57,912 nucleotides of DNA from an uncultured Mucispirillum sp. (GCA_944325215.1 CALUZC010000018.1:1-57912); one strand, 5' to 3'; positions 8,489 through 17,990 are shown, counted from the stretch's first letter. Translations and numbers: made by a program. Notes: generated from the sequence alone by a model not told the origin.

Positions 8489-10220
8489 TATTATCACTAT
8501 ATTTTTTATAAGTTTTCAAGGGTTTGCTGCCAGTAGAATTATAAATGGAGAATTTATTTCTTTAGAAGCAAAACTTATAGTTTTAGCAGATATTAATAAC
8601 AATAAAAAACTTATCCCAATAGATTTAAGAACCTGCGACCAGTCTAAAGGTTTTCAAGTTCCTAATACCACAAGAACTATGGTTATTTCAGAATATATAT
8701 CATCATATGCATTACTTGGTGGCAAAGGGCTTTTCGTTTACAATATGCAAAATGGAAAAGTTGTGCAGACTTTTGATGATTATATAAGAAGTGTTTATTT
8801 AATAAGCCAGTCAGATATGGGAGAGTTTGTTGCAGCCAGTGACGGATTATCAGTTGTATTATACCAGTTTAAAAAAGAAGGGCTTACAAAGTTATTTTCA
8901 AAAGAATTTTCTGGAAGTATAAGTGCCATTTATCCTGATACGGAATCAAATTCACTATATGTATTTGAAAGAAATGGAAAAATATCTGTATGGTCATTTT
9001 CTGGTAAATTAATGAAAAATGCATCTGTTGATTTATCTATATCCAGTATAATTTATGATGAAAAAACAGGTAAATTTTTAGCTGCATCTTCGAAAGGTTT
9101 GTATTACCTTTCAAAAGATAGTTTTACTTTGGAGAAATTGCTTAATGGCAAAATAATTTCTGCCTTTATTGAAAATTTTTCAAGCAGGCTGCAGGTAATG
9201 ACGGATAGAGGGTTTAACGTTTATGATTACCCTGTTATGCGTGAAGTGCTGTCGCTTAGTGGTGCTAATGGCAGTATTATAAAAAGTGATGGTGCAAATT
9301 TTGCTGCTTTTAGTGGGCTTAATTATATAAGAATATATGATTTAAAACAGAATATACATATAGGCACTATTGCTGTAGATAGTCTAGGTGTTGTAAACTT
9401 TTTCTCACCAGATACGCCTTATGGCACAAATATTTCAGCTTCATTTATTGCAGCAGCAGCCAATTCTACTGTTGAAAAAAGTGAATATAATAAGGATAAA
9501 GTATGTGCTCCAATTGCTGCTATGGTATCAGGAGTATATTCACCAAATAATTTAGATATTGGTAAGGTAGAAATAGACAGCGTGCCAGATGTTCAAATAG
9601 CACCAGTTGCAGAGGTGGCACAGCCAAAACAAGTTAATATTCCACAAATATCTTTTTCTGGTGGTAATATATCTGTTCCAGAAGTTGAGCCTGTAAAAAA
9701 TGTAGGTGATGTTACTATTGCAGAACACAAACCTAATGTTACATCTCCAAACACTACTTTGAATCCAGCAGAGCCAAAAGTTAAAGAGATTGATGATTTA
9801 CTGGCATCAAAAGTTCCAAACTGGGTGGCAAACAGGAAAAACCTTCCACAAAATAATTCTGTAGGTTCTGCAGGCAGTGAGGCAGATGCATTAATTTCTG
9901 CTAAAACCAGCCTTAAAAATAATATGGTTAGAAAAGCTCTGGAATCTATTGTAAAAGACGATACATTATCACCAGTAAAAGATGTAAATGTGAAAAAAAG
10001 AATATTGTGGCAGTCTGCAGCTAAGGCAGTAAATAGTTTAGACAGTAAAATTTTAACAGTAGATACATGGGTTTCGCCTGCAGGGCAGAATTTTATACAT
10101 TTAGTTATGGACGATAGCTCATTAAGCAGTAAATCTAAAGAATATTTAGCACAAGAATTAAAAAAATATTATGCAATAAAAGATAAAGCATATATGGCAG
10201 AAAAACCAGAAAGTTTTTAA
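8454..10220 (+). CDS. Exported beta-propeller-like protein, unknown function
   Basis: ATG at 8454 is chosen: AGGG lies 7 bases upstream and the protein then opens with a clean signal peptide (NILKITASIITIFFISF...GFAAS). Residues ~25-330 are a run of ~40-residue beta-rich blocks (LLGGKGLFVYNMQNGK, LYVFERNGKISVWSFSGK, LAASSKGLYYL) like a WD40/quinoprotein-type propeller. A Pro/Val-rich linker (~360-450) leads to a helical C-terminal ~120 residues with no recognised domain. Predicted periplasmic. It overlaps the esterase gene, so it is translationally linked to larB-M20-yqiA, though no functional link is evident. Confidence 0.75.
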   Translation: MYLQNILKITASIITIFFISFQGFAASRIINGEFISLEAKLIVLADINNNKKLIPIDLRTCDQSKGFQVPNTTRTMVISEYISSYALLGGKGLFVYNMQNGKVVQTFDDYIRSVYLISQSDMGEFVAASDGLSVVLYQFKKEGLTKLFSKEFSGSISAIYPDTESNSLYVFERNGKISVWSFSGKLMKNASVDLSISSIIYDEKTGKFLAASSKGLYYLSKDSFTLEKLLNGKIISAFIENFSSRLQVMTDRGFNVYDYPVMREVLSLSGANGSIIKSDGANFAAFSGLNYIRIYDLKQNIHIGTIAVDSLGVVNFFSPDTPYGTNISASFIAAAANSTVEKSEYNKDKVCAPIAAMVSGVYSPNNLDIGKVEIDSVPDVQIAPVAEVAQPKQVNIPQISFSGGNISVPEVEPVKNVGDVTIAEHKPNVTSPNTTLNPAEPKVKEIDDLLASKVPNWVANRKNLPQNNSVGSAGSEADALISAKTSLKNNMVRKALESIVKDDTLSPVKDVNVKKRILWQSAAKAVNSLDSKILTVDTWVSPAGQNFIHLVMDDSSLSSKSKEYLAQELKKYYAIKDKAYMAEKPESF

Positions 10221-10379
10221 AATATGTATAAAAAAGTTTTTACTTTCAGGTATTATTGAAAACAATGATAATTTATATGGGTTTACATTAAATACCAATA
10301 TGGCAGGAATTAAAAAAAGCAGTAAACCTATTAATTACTTAAAAAAAGCTATAGATAAACTTTTACTATGTATATAAAA

Positions 10380-10973
10380 TTACTTGTTATTTAGTATAAA
10401 CTTAATAAATTTTTTAATTTCTGGCAGTTTAGCAGTTTGTGCTTTATCAATTAATATGAGAGTAAATTTATCTAACACATTTAATGTTCTATGCTCCAGT
10501 TTTAAATAATGCAGTGCTTCACATGTTTTCTTTTCTAAATCACAGGGCACAGCAAGGCAGGCATATTTTGCCATAGATATTAGCTCATAAGTGCCTACAA
10601 GCTTATATGTAAACATTTCAACCCCTGCAGACATATCACAAAGAATAGACGCAACAACGGCAGCTTTTTTTTGGTCATCTTTAAAAAGTTCACGGCAGTA
10701 TCTGCGAACATCTTTATGTTCATCATCTTTAAAAAGCCTTGGGCTTTCTTCACTGAAACATTCAAGGCTAATAGGCTCTATTAAATAATATTTTTCTTTA
10801 TCAGGATATACTGTCACCAAATGAGGAAGTGGGGAAGAATAATCAACTCCACTTAAAAGAACTTTTAACCCCATGTATCGCATGGTAGAAGCAATAGTTT
10901 TTATAAAATTATTTTTTGTAACAATTTCCTTATTATTATCCATACTTATATTTTCCTGCACTATATATTGCAT
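10380..10973 (-). CDS. Hypothetical protein downstream of the LRV protein
   Basis: 197 residues, no signal or membrane segment, no family recognised. Cysteines are scattered and the C-terminus is basic and helical. The first ATG lies one base after the LRV gene stop (translational coupling); a second ATG at codon 11 has GGA 10 bases upstream, so either could be used. The pairing suggests it works with the LRV protein, for example as a cytoplasmic partner, but that is inference. Confidence 0.65.
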   Translation of the reverse strand: MQYIVQENISMDNNKEIVTKNNFIKTIASTMRYMGLKVLLSGVDYSSPLPHLVTVYPDKEKYYLIEPISLECFSEESPRLFKDDEHKDVRRYCRELFKDDQKKAAVVASILCDMSAGVEMFTYKLVGTYELISMAKYACLAVPCDLEKKTCEALHYLKLEHRTLNVLDKFTLILIDKAQTAKLPEIKKFIKFILNNK

Positions 10974-10974
10974 A

Positions 10975-13347
10975 TTAAAACATCTTTTTTAATTGGTCAA
11001 TCTCTCTGCATGCATTTTCATATATTTTTTTATTTTTTCCACTTAACTGCTGGTTATAAGGTATGCTTTGCCCTGTAGATAGACCACCTAATCCATTTGG
11101 AACATCTGCTAAAGAACTGCCATTATTTTGTTCAGAGCCACCGTTATTATTAAAAGATGGAGAGTTCAGGGCTTTTTCAATACCTGCAACAGAATCATTC
11201 ATCATACTTTCAATAATATTATCTGCCGTTTTTAATGCTTGTTTTTCAGCTTCTGGGTTATATGAAACAGCACCTTTACTTAATGGAGGCAGTGGCATAG
11301 ATGAAAATAATTCTGGTGCATTGCCATTTTTATCAAGAATTGATGATGAGACAGTTTCACTTCCTGGCACTATGCTGTTACTTCCACCACTATTACCAGC
11401 ATTATTTCCTGTATTTGCTGCAGTATTTACACCATTATTTTTTAAGTTATTTTTCTTATTGCTTGAAGGTATTCTTCTCATATCTTCAATTAATTCATAA
11501 GGATCATAAACATTTTCCACAAATTTTTTATTCATAAGCCTTCTAACTGGCTTTTCTAAGGCTTCTTTATTTTGTTCCATCTGTTTTTTTATTTCTGCTA
11601 ATTCTTTTGGGTTATTTTTAATATTATCAATATCATATAAAAGTTTATGGACACCTTTTTTGCCTTGAGCCATATTTTTCATTTTATTAATTAATTCTGG
11701 GCTTGTAGCTTTATTTGTTGCTACTGCCATGCCATATTTTTCAGGCTCCATAAACACTGCTTTTTTCCGTATTTCTGGGCTAATATTAGGGTTTTCTAAT
11801 GCTGCTAAACGTTCAGCTTCTTTCATAGCACTATCAGGCTCTCTAACCCAGTTTTCAGGAAACAGTTGGTTTAATTTTTCTTGTGGCATATTTTTATGTT
11901 TATATGCTGCACTTTTTACAACAGGGTTTTTATCTTCTGATAATTTTTCTATTGCTTCAGCTGGAGTATTAGGGTTTAAAGCAATGCCTTCCCTAATACA
12001 TTCATCAGGGTTATTAAGGTTATACAGCAGTTCTTCAGTTGGTATGCATGGGTTAGACATATATCTTTTATTAAATTCACAGTCTCTGTTTTTTCCTGCC
12101 GTAATTTTTCGCATTATTTCAGGTGTAAGGGCAGGGTTTTCCATCATATCATTATGCAGCCCTGAATAATTACTTAAATTATCCATCATTTCATTCGATA
12201 TAGATGGATTTTTAGCCAATGATTTTAATACCTTATTTGATTTATCTTTATATAATTCTTCTAGAACATCTTTAGGAGTATTTGGGTTTTCTGCAACGGC
12301 TGCCCTAATGGATTCATTATCTGATTTAGCTTTTTCTCGTAATAAATTTTCATCTGCAGAGCTGTTTTTTAAAGCCGATGTCTGCACTGGAGTATTAGCT
12401 AGTTCATTAATATATTCTTGGGCAAGGTTTGGATTTTCAGAAATTAATTTTAAAAGCTCATCATTTTCATCAAACCCATTTTTTATACCGTCAAAATATT
12501 TTTCTGCTGCTTTTTCCAGCACTTCTTTTTCTATTTGTGCTTCTTTAGGTGTTGAGTATTTATTAAGCTGAGAGCTAATTTCTGGAGCAGCTACAGCACC
12601 AGCACCAATTGCAGTTCCTAAAAGAGCAGCAGCGGCTAGTTTTTTTGCAAATGAAGAATTTGGTTTTGGTTTATCTTTATTTACTGGTTTTTGTTCTTTT
12701 ATGTTTTGTTTTTGTGGTTTCTCACTAACTTTGTTTGGTTTTTTATTTTCTATATTAGAAAGAGAATTTAAAGTTTCTGCCTTTTTTTTCTCAATATCTT
12801 CTACTTTATTATCAACAGGTTTTTCTGCCTGTTTTTTTTCTTCTTTTTTTACTGGTAAAGGTTCATTATTTTTACTAGTTTCTTCTTTTTTTTGTTCTTC
12901 TTTCTTTCTTTCATTTTCTTTTCTATTATTATAATCTTTAACAAGTTTTGCAGTATCTTTTTTATTAATACCAGCAACCACATAACCTGGAAAAAGTTGA
13001 TATACAGAGGGGGAAAGTCCTTTATTAATAAGCATTTTTTCAACGGCATCAATATCTTTTGATGGAACAATCAAGGCAGAAGCAGGTGATGAGGAAGCAT
13101 TATTTTCATTTACTAAAGTAGGCAGTAAATCATTTTCAATAATATTTTCCCATTCTTTTACTGCTGTTTTACCTGCTGGTTTTTCAACAGCAACAGCTAC
13201 ATAACCAGAATCATGTATGCTGTCATACATTTCAAATTTTTGTGTATTTTTTGAAGTTCCTTTTTCAGATAGTCTTGTTTGTATTCCAAAACGATTAAAA
13301 CTATCTGTAATATCATCTATAAATTTACCATTGCTTTTAAATAGCAT
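10975..13347 (-). CDS. Membrane-anchored LRV (leucine-rich variant) repeat protein
   Basis: 790 residues. Order: soluble N-terminal domain (~1-150), highly charged Lys/Glu/Pro-rich linker (~150-235), one hydrophobic segment (~236-256, AAAALLGTAIGAGAVAA), then ~300-560 with about eight ~24-residue repeats of the type NPNTPKDVLEELYKD...VLKSLAKNP, the LRV helical repeat. The C-terminal third is Asn/Gly/Ser-rich and ends in a short helix. GGAG 5 bases before the ATG fixes the start. Topology is probably N-terminus inside, repeats in the periplasm. Known LRV proteins have no common function; a binding scaffold is likely. Follows glgA after a hairpin. Confidence 0.75.
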   Translation of the reverse strand: MLFKSNGKFIDDITDSFNRFGIQTRLSEKGTSKNTQKFEMYDSIHDSGYVAVAVEKPAGKTAVKEWENIIENDLLPTLVNENNASSSPASALIVPSKDIDAVEKMLINKGLSPSVYQLFPGYVVAGINKKDTAKLVKDYNNRKENERKKEEQKKEETSKNNEPLPVKKEEKKQAEKPVDNKVEDIEKKKAETLNSLSNIENKKPNKVSEKPQKQNIKEQKPVNKDKPKPNSSFAKKLAAAALLGTAIGAGAVAAPEISSQLNKYSTPKEAQIEKEVLEKAAEKYFDGIKNGFDENDELLKLISENPNLAQEYINELANTPVQTSALKNSSADENLLREKAKSDNESIRAAVAENPNTPKDVLEELYKDKSNKVLKSLAKNPSISNEMMDNLSNYSGLHNDMMENPALTPEIMRKITAGKNRDCEFNKRYMSNPCIPTEELLYNLNNPDECIREGIALNPNTPAEAIEKLSEDKNPVVKSAAYKHKNMPQEKLNQLFPENWVREPDSAMKEAERLAALENPNISPEIRKKAVFMEPEKYGMAVATNKATSPELINKMKNMAQGKKGVHKLLYDIDNIKNNPKELAEIKKQMEQNKEALEKPVRRLMNKKFVENVYDPYELIEDMRRIPSSNKKNNLKNNGVNTAANTGNNAGNSGGSNSIVPGSETVSSSILDKNGNAPELFSSMPLPPLSKGAVSYNPEAEKQALKTADNIIESMMNDSVAGIEKALNSPSFNNNGGSEQNNGSSLADVPNGLGGLSTGQSIPYNQQLSGKNKKIYENACREIDQLKKMF

Positions 13348-13381
13348 ATCTACTCCAAAGTAATACTATCATAATCATAAA

Positions 13382-13404
13382 TTTTGGGGCATAACGCCCC
13401 AAAA
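13382..13404 (-). terminator. Hairpin after glgA, probable terminator
   Basis: TTTTGGGGC / GCCCCAAAA with a 5-base loop lies 9 bases past the glgA stop on the minus strand. The following tract (TTTATG) is short, so termination into the LRV gene may be partial. Confidence 0.55.
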
Positions 13405-13412
13405 AATAAAAT

Positions 13413-14873
13413 TTATTTTGCACAGAGTTCTTTATATATACCAATATAAAGTTCTGCAGAAACTGACCATGAATAATCTTTTTTCATAGCCTGCTTAATC
13501 ATATTTTCCATATGTTTTGGTCTGTCAAAATAAGTAGATACTGCCCAGCCCATAGTGTTATATAAAGCGTGTGGGTCAATATCATAAAATTTAAAGCCTG
13601 TTCCTGTGCCGTTATATTCATCATACTGTTCAATAGTATCATCAAGGCCGCCAGTTGCCCTAACTACAGGAAGGGTGCCATATACTTGGCTGTATAACTG
13701 GTTTAAGCCGCATGGTTCATATAAGGAAGGCATAAGGAAAAAGTCAGCCCCTGCTTCAATTAAGTGGGAACGTGGCTCATCATAACCAATATAAGCACCA
13801 ATTCTGCCCGGATATCTTGCAGGAAGTCCACCAAAATACCATTGAGCATCTTCATCTCCTGAGCCTAAAATTACCACTTGGCACACCATAGAGTTTACAG
13901 CACGTTCCACAGCACCAGCTAAAAGCCCTAAGCCTTTTTGGGAAGCAAAACGCCCAATAAATGCAAAAAGCGGCACATTTGGAGCATCATTTAAATCAAA
14001 CATTTTTTGCAGTGCTTTTTTATTGGCTTTTTTGCCAGTTTTATACGTTTTTATATTATACTGTTTTGGTATTAAAGTATCTACTTCCGGGTTCCACACA
14101 TTTGTATCTATACCGTTTAATATACCGCATAAATCAGCTGAACGGCTTCTAAGCAAATCATGTAAACCACCTGAGCCAATAGGGCCCATTATTTCTCTAG
14201 CGTAAGTTGGGCTTACTGTTGTAATTTTATCTGCAAATGCTAAACCACCTTTTAGGATATTAAGCCTTCCAAAAGATTCAAATGCACCTGCATTAAAATC
14301 ATTTAAATAGATTTTTGCATAGTCTAAAACTGAAGCATCAAAATTACCTTGATACCCAATATTATGTATTGTAATTACTGAACGAGTGCCCCAAAAGAAA
14401 GCATCTTCGCCGCATTTAATGTAATATGGGATAAAGGCAGTCTGCCAGTCATTTGTGTGTATTATATCTGGCTGAAATTCTAAATCTTTTGCAAGCTGCA
14501 TAGCAGCACGGCAGAAAAATGCATACCTGTATGGGTTATCACCATATTCGCCACCACTGTCGTGATAAATACCGGGCCTGTCAAAATATTTATTAAACTC
14601 AATAAAATAAACATCATTACCAAAAGGCTCTGTAGTGTGGTAAACGCTATACCATTCTTCACAGTTACCCATATGGCAGCAGGCAGAATCCATAACTTTT
14701 TTAAGTTTATATTTATCTCTGTTTACTTTAGAGTATAATGGCATTACAGATATTACATCAATACCTTTTTCTTTTAATGCAATGGGCAGGGCAGAAGAAA
14801 CATCAGCTAAACCGCCAGTTTTAGCATATGGTGCTATTTCGCTTGCAACAAATAATACTTTAATCTTGCTCAT
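13413..14873 (-). CDS. glgA: Glycogen (starch) synthase, GT5
   Basis: 486 residues, normal for bacterial GlgA, which transfers glucose from ADP-glucose to the growing alpha-1,4-glucan. N-terminal KTGGLADV is the ADP-glucose-binding loop; HTNDWQTAFIPYY, ILNGIDTNVWNPE, FIGRFASQKGLG and the C-terminal LYEPCGLNQLYS...RATGGLDDT match the GT5 core. AGGGG precedes the ATG. No other glg genes are nearby. Confidence 0.95.
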   Translation of the reverse strand: MSKIKVLFVASEIAPYAKTGGLADVSSALPIALKEKGIDVISVMPLYSKVNRDKYKLKKVMDSACCHMGNCEEWYSVYHTTEPFGNDVYFIEFNKYFDRPGIYHDSGGEYGDNPYRYAFFCRAAMQLAKDLEFQPDIIHTNDWQTAFIPYYIKCGEDAFFWGTRSVITIHNIGYQGNFDASVLDYAKIYLNDFNAGAFESFGRLNILKGGLAFADKITTVSPTYAREIMGPIGSGGLHDLLRSRSADLCGILNGIDTNVWNPEVDTLIPKQYNIKTYKTGKKANKKALQKMFDLNDAPNVPLFAFIGRFASQKGLGLLAGAVERAVNSMVCQVVILGSGDEDAQWYFGGLPARYPGRIGAYIGYDEPRSHLIEAGADFFLMPSLYEPCGLNQLYSQVYGTLPVVRATGGLDDTIEQYDEYNGTGTGFKFYDIDPHALYNTMGWAVSTYFDRPKHMENMIKQAMKKDYSWSVSAELYIGIYKELCAK

Positions 14874-14914
14874 TTACCCCTCCGAACAATATTATTTTTA
14901 CCTTTATATCATAC

Positions 14915-16282
14915 TTACACACATTTTACAAGATTAGTATTAATATCCCTTATAACTTTTGTATTTTTCCATAAGTAATATGCAAGAAGTATTGTTATAA
15001 ATTCAGCAACTGGTACTGCTAAATAAAGCCCTGTTTCCTGTAATAGATATGGCAGTTGGAATATACATATTACAGGAAGTATAAGTCCCCTTAAAGCAGC
15101 AACCACTATTGAATGAAATGGTTTTTGTAATGCAGTAAAAGATGAGCTAAATACAATATTTAAACCAATAAATAAAAAGGCATATTTAGTATATTCAGCA
15201 AAAGCTAATGCAATTGCAAAGGCTTCTTTATTAACATTTCCATCTAGTAAAGTGGAGATTATTATTTCTGGTATAAAAGTAAATAATAAAAATGCGGCTC
15301 CACCAATTATCAGCACAGAAACACGTGAAAGCATTAATATTTTTGTAATTCTATTATATTGACCTGCACCATAGTTTATGGAAATCAGTGGCACTAACGA
15401 ATCCCCAATAGCATAGCAGAGCATATTAACAGTCCATAATGAAATATTTATAACAGCAAAAGCTTCCACACCATAAGTGCCAAGGCTTTCAACCATTATA
15501 TGGTTAAAAATATATGCAACAATAGCAACAGATGCTTCACTGAAAAGCTCTGAAGAGCCATTATATGCTGCAAAAAATATTTCTTCCCATTTGCCTATAT
15601 ATTTCGTTAGTTTTAGATTGCCTTTTTTTAATATAAAATGAAAAAGCAGTATAAAAGTTGAAACCATAAAAGATAAGCCTGTACCAAGGGCTGCTCCCTC
15701 TATACCCATATTCATTTTTACTATAAATATATAATCTAATATAAAGTTTAGTATAGCACCAGTAAGCACAGCAACAGAAGCTAGATATGGGTTGCCGTCT
15801 GTTCTAATCATAACAGATAAGGAATATTCTAAAGCCTGAAATAAGAAAAATAATGATACCATTTCAAGATATGGTTTTGCATACACCATTATTTCATCAT
15901 TAGCATGTAAAAACGATGCTACTTCATAACTAAAAAAGTAGCACACTACGGAAAAGAAAAGTGAAATAGTGGAAATAGATATCATCACTTTTGTAAAAAC
16001 AGCTCTTGCTTTAACTATTTTTTGCTCGCCAAGATATGTGCCAACAAGCACAGCAGCACCAATAGTAAGCATAATAGCAATACCAAATACTATTGTAATA
16101 AGCGGCATAATAATATTAACAGCAGCCAAAGCCACAGGGCTGACGTATTCGCTTACAAAATAAGCATCCACTAACGTAACAGAGCTCATAGCCATAATCC
16201 CAACCATATTAGGCAGGCTAAATTTTAAGAAAGTTTTATATATATTGCCTGAAGCAATTTCTAAATCATTATTTTTTATCAT
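14915..16282 (-). CDS. MATE-family efflux transporter (second of pair)
   Basis: 455 residues, about 12 membrane helices. MATE features: duplicated six-helix halves, FSLPNMVGIMAMSSVTLVDAYFVSEYV at the start, AALGTGLSF, and INYGAGQ at the half-boundary. Cation-coupled export of drugs or metabolites. AGGTGA sits 5 bases before the ATG; the gap to the upstream MATE gene is 4 bases, so both share one message. The paralogs may form a functional pair or have different substrates. Confidence 0.9.
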   Translation of the reverse strand: MIKNNDLEIASGNIYKTFLKFSLPNMVGIMAMSSVTLVDAYFVSEYVSPVALAAVNIIMPLITIVFGIAIMLTIGAAVLVGTYLGEQKIVKARAVFTKVMISISTISLFFSVVCYFFSYEVASFLHANDEIMVYAKPYLEMVSLFFLFQALEYSLSVMIRTDGNPYLASVAVLTGAILNFILDYIFIVKMNMGIEGAALGTGLSFMVSTFILLFHFILKKGNLKLTKYIGKWEEIFFAAYNGSSELFSEASVAIVAYIFNHIMVESLGTYGVEAFAVINISLWTVNMLCYAIGDSLVPLISINYGAGQYNRITKILMLSRVSVLIIGGAAFLLFTFIPEIIISTLLDGNVNKEAFAIALAFAEYTKYAFLFIGLNIVFSSSFTALQKPFHSIVVAALRGLILPVICIFQLPYLLQETGLYLAVPVAEFITILLAYYLWKNTKVIRDINTNLVKCV

Positions 16283-16286
16283 AATA

Positions 16287-17630
16287 TCACCTTTTTAATA
16301 AAAATTTGTAGCTTAAAACAAATAATGTTAAAGCCGTAATAAAAGTAACAATTTCACTAACTGGTATGGTTAAATATACACCTTTAATTTCCAGTAGTTT
16401 TGGAAGCAGTAAAAGCATAAAATAGGGCATAATTAATGAACGCAGGGAAGCTATCACTGCTGATTCTTTTGGTCTAAGCATCGCAGTAAAGTATGATGAA
16501 AACACCATATTAATACCGCTTAAAAAGAACGCCCATTTTACATAGCTCATAAATTCAATAGATATATTATAAGCATTAGATGATGTATCTTTAATAAATA
16601 AAGAAGTAAGCTCATGGCTGAAAAACAGTATTGTTAAAAATATTCCAAACCCATTTAACAGCGTGAAAAAAGCACCAGTTTTTAATATGTTTTTTATGCG
16701 GTCAAATTTTCCTGCCCCGTAATTTGTAGAAATAAGCGGGTTTAAAGTATCAGCAGCACCGTAGTTTACCATATTCCCAAGCCACATAATATAGTTTATA
16801 GCTGCAAAAGCTGCCACCCCTTCTTCCTGAGCATATTTCATCATTATTATATTAAATAGTGCCATAGTAATACCCACAGATATTTCATTTAAAAATTCTG
16901 ATAATCCATTGTAGCTTGTTTTAATAATATGGCTGAAATTACGCAGTTGAAGTGTAATTCTTAAATTTCCTTTTTTTCTTGCAAAGTGGATAAAAAGTAT
17001 TAAAAAGCTTACAATAAAAGAAATACCTGTAGCATAGGCTGCACCTTTTACACCCATATTTAGCACAGCAATAAATATGGCATCTAATATAATATTAGTT
17101 AATGCACCCATTATTAATGCAAGTGAAGCAAGCATAGGAAATCCGTCAACTCTTGCAAAAACAGATAGCCCATAACCTATGGTTGTAAAAAGAATAAAAG
17201 GTATTATGGTTTTTAAATATAAAGCTGCAATAGGTGTTGTTTTTTCGCTTCCACCAATAAGCATTATTATATTTTCAGTAAAAATAAATATAATAAGAGA
17301 TACAACAACAGTAATTAAAAATACTGCTATAATAGAGTTTGTAAAAACTTCATTAGCTGCTTTTATATTTTTTTCTCCAAAATATTTGCCTGCAGCAACA
17401 GCTCCACCTATCATTATCATCATAGATAAGCCCCATATAAAACTATATACAGGGTTTGCAGTGTTTACTGCTGCCAAACTTATTTCATCTACATAATTAC
17501 CAATAAATATGGCATCTACAATACCAGCAGATGATAAAAGCACAAGGCTTAATATATTTGGAACGGCAAACTTGTAAAAAAGTTTCGTTTCATTTATTAA
17601 TAAAATATTTGATTGTTTCTTCGTTTCCAT
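16287..17630 (-). CDS. MATE-family efflux transporter (first of pair)
   Basis: 447 residues from the ATG at 17630, about 12 helices, with MATE features FAVPNILSLVLLSSAGIVDAIFIGNYV, AAYATGISF and STNYGAGKFDR. A TTG seven codons upstream is open, but the ATG has AAGTGAT 4 bases before it, the same arrangement as the paralog. Preceded by a ~200-base leader with its own promoter, a 26-codon ORF and a hairpin, which suggests inducible translation. Confidence 0.9.
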   Translation of the reverse strand: METKKQSNILLINETKLFYKFAVPNILSLVLLSSAGIVDAIFIGNYVDEISLAAVNTANPVYSFIWGLSMMIMIGGAVAAGKYFGEKNIKAANEVFTNSIIAVFLITVVVSLIIFIFTENIIMLIGGSEKTTPIAALYLKTIIPFILFTTIGYGLSVFARVDGFPMLASLALIMGALTNIILDAIFIAVLNMGVKGAAYATGISFIVSFLILFIHFARKKGNLRITLQLRNFSHIIKTSYNGLSEFLNEISVGITMALFNIIMMKYAQEEGVAAFAAINYIMWLGNMVNYGAADTLNPLISTNYGAGKFDRIKNILKTGAFFTLLNGFGIFLTILFFSHELTSLFIKDTSSNAYNISIEFMSYVKWAFFLSGINMVFSSYFTAMLRPKESAVIASLRSLIMPYFMLLLLPKLLEIKGVYLTIPVSEIVTFITALTLFVLSYKFLLKR

Positions 17631-17649
17631 GATTATCACTTTTTTAGGC

Positions 17650-17677
17650 AAAATAGACGCAAAAAAGGCGCTATTTT
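17650..17677 (-). promoter_or_regulatory. Hairpin just upstream of the MATE ribosome site
   Basis: On the minus strand AAAATAGCGC and GCG-T-CTATTTT pair with one bulged T around a 7-base loop. It ends 8 bases before the weak ribosome site (17635-17641) of the first MATE gene. It could block initiation or be the attenuator element of the leader. Confidence 0.45.
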
Positions 17678-17737
17678 AACCCTTAATAAAATTTAATGCT
17701 TAAAATTTAAAAATTAAAATAAGATACAAAAATATTG

Positions 17738-17818
17738 TCAGATACAAAGTGGTGGTTTAATAAAAAACCTGTCAAAAGAAAGTTTTGAATAGTATGAGTC
17801 CTGTGGATATAAATTCAT
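17738..17818 (-). CDS. Putative leader peptide of the MATE operon
   Basis: A 26-codon ORF (ATG at 17818, TGA ending at 17738) with a perfect AGGTGA five bases upstream, a better ribosome site than that of the MATE gene itself. It starts with MNLYPQDSYY and ends with FFIKPPLCI; the Pro-Pro pair near the end is a known type of stall site. It lies ~13 bases after the predicted transcription start and 107 bases ahead of the MATE ATG. I infer a regulatory leader, as seen before several antibiotic-resistance genes; a plain small protein is the alternative. Confidence 0.5.
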   Translation of the reverse strand: MNLYPQDSYYSKLSFDRFFIKPPLCI

Positions 17819-17837
17819 AGTAGTCACCTATTTACTA

Positions 17838-17866
17838 ATTATATTATAAAAAAAGATAAAAGTCAA
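17838..17866 (-). promoter_or_regulatory. Promoter of the MATE-glgA run
   Basis: TTGACT (17861-17866) and TATAAT (17838-17843) on the minus strand with exactly 17 bases between; start expected near 17831, ~13 bases before the leader ORF. Confidence 0.65.
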
Positions 17867-17903
17867 ACTAAAAAAAATAAATTTAAAAAGCGTGCTTTTT
17901 TTG

Positions 17904-17932
17904 TTGACATAATGCTCATATATTTGTATCTT
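17904..17932 (+). promoter_or_regulatory. Promoter of the transketolase operon
   Basis: TTGACA (17904-17909), 17-base spacer, TATCTT (17927-17932). It diverges from the MATE promoter 38 bases away, leaving a ~50-base 5' leader before AGGGA and the tkt ATG. Confidence 0.6.
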
Positions 17933-17990
17933 CCATTTCAAGTAGTTATATTTAAAAACTGCAAAATAGGAAAATATTTTAGGGAATGAA

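Noticed and set aside
10225-10377. 50-codon open stretch after the propeller gene
   Set aside because: It looks protein-like (LLSGIIENNDNLYGF) but has no ATG, GTG or TTG start with a ribosome site; possibly a gene remnant, not supportable as a gene.
11063-12934. Plus-strand ORFs opposite the LRV protein
   Set aside because: Antisense to repeats and a Lys/Glu linker; they yield Phe/Ser/Leu-rich strings without ribosome sites.
17885-17902. AAAAAGC-gt-GCTTTTTTT hairpin upstream of tkt as a terminator
   Set aside because: A 2-base loop is sterically poor and it lies just upstream of the -35 box between divergent promoters, with no transcript to end.
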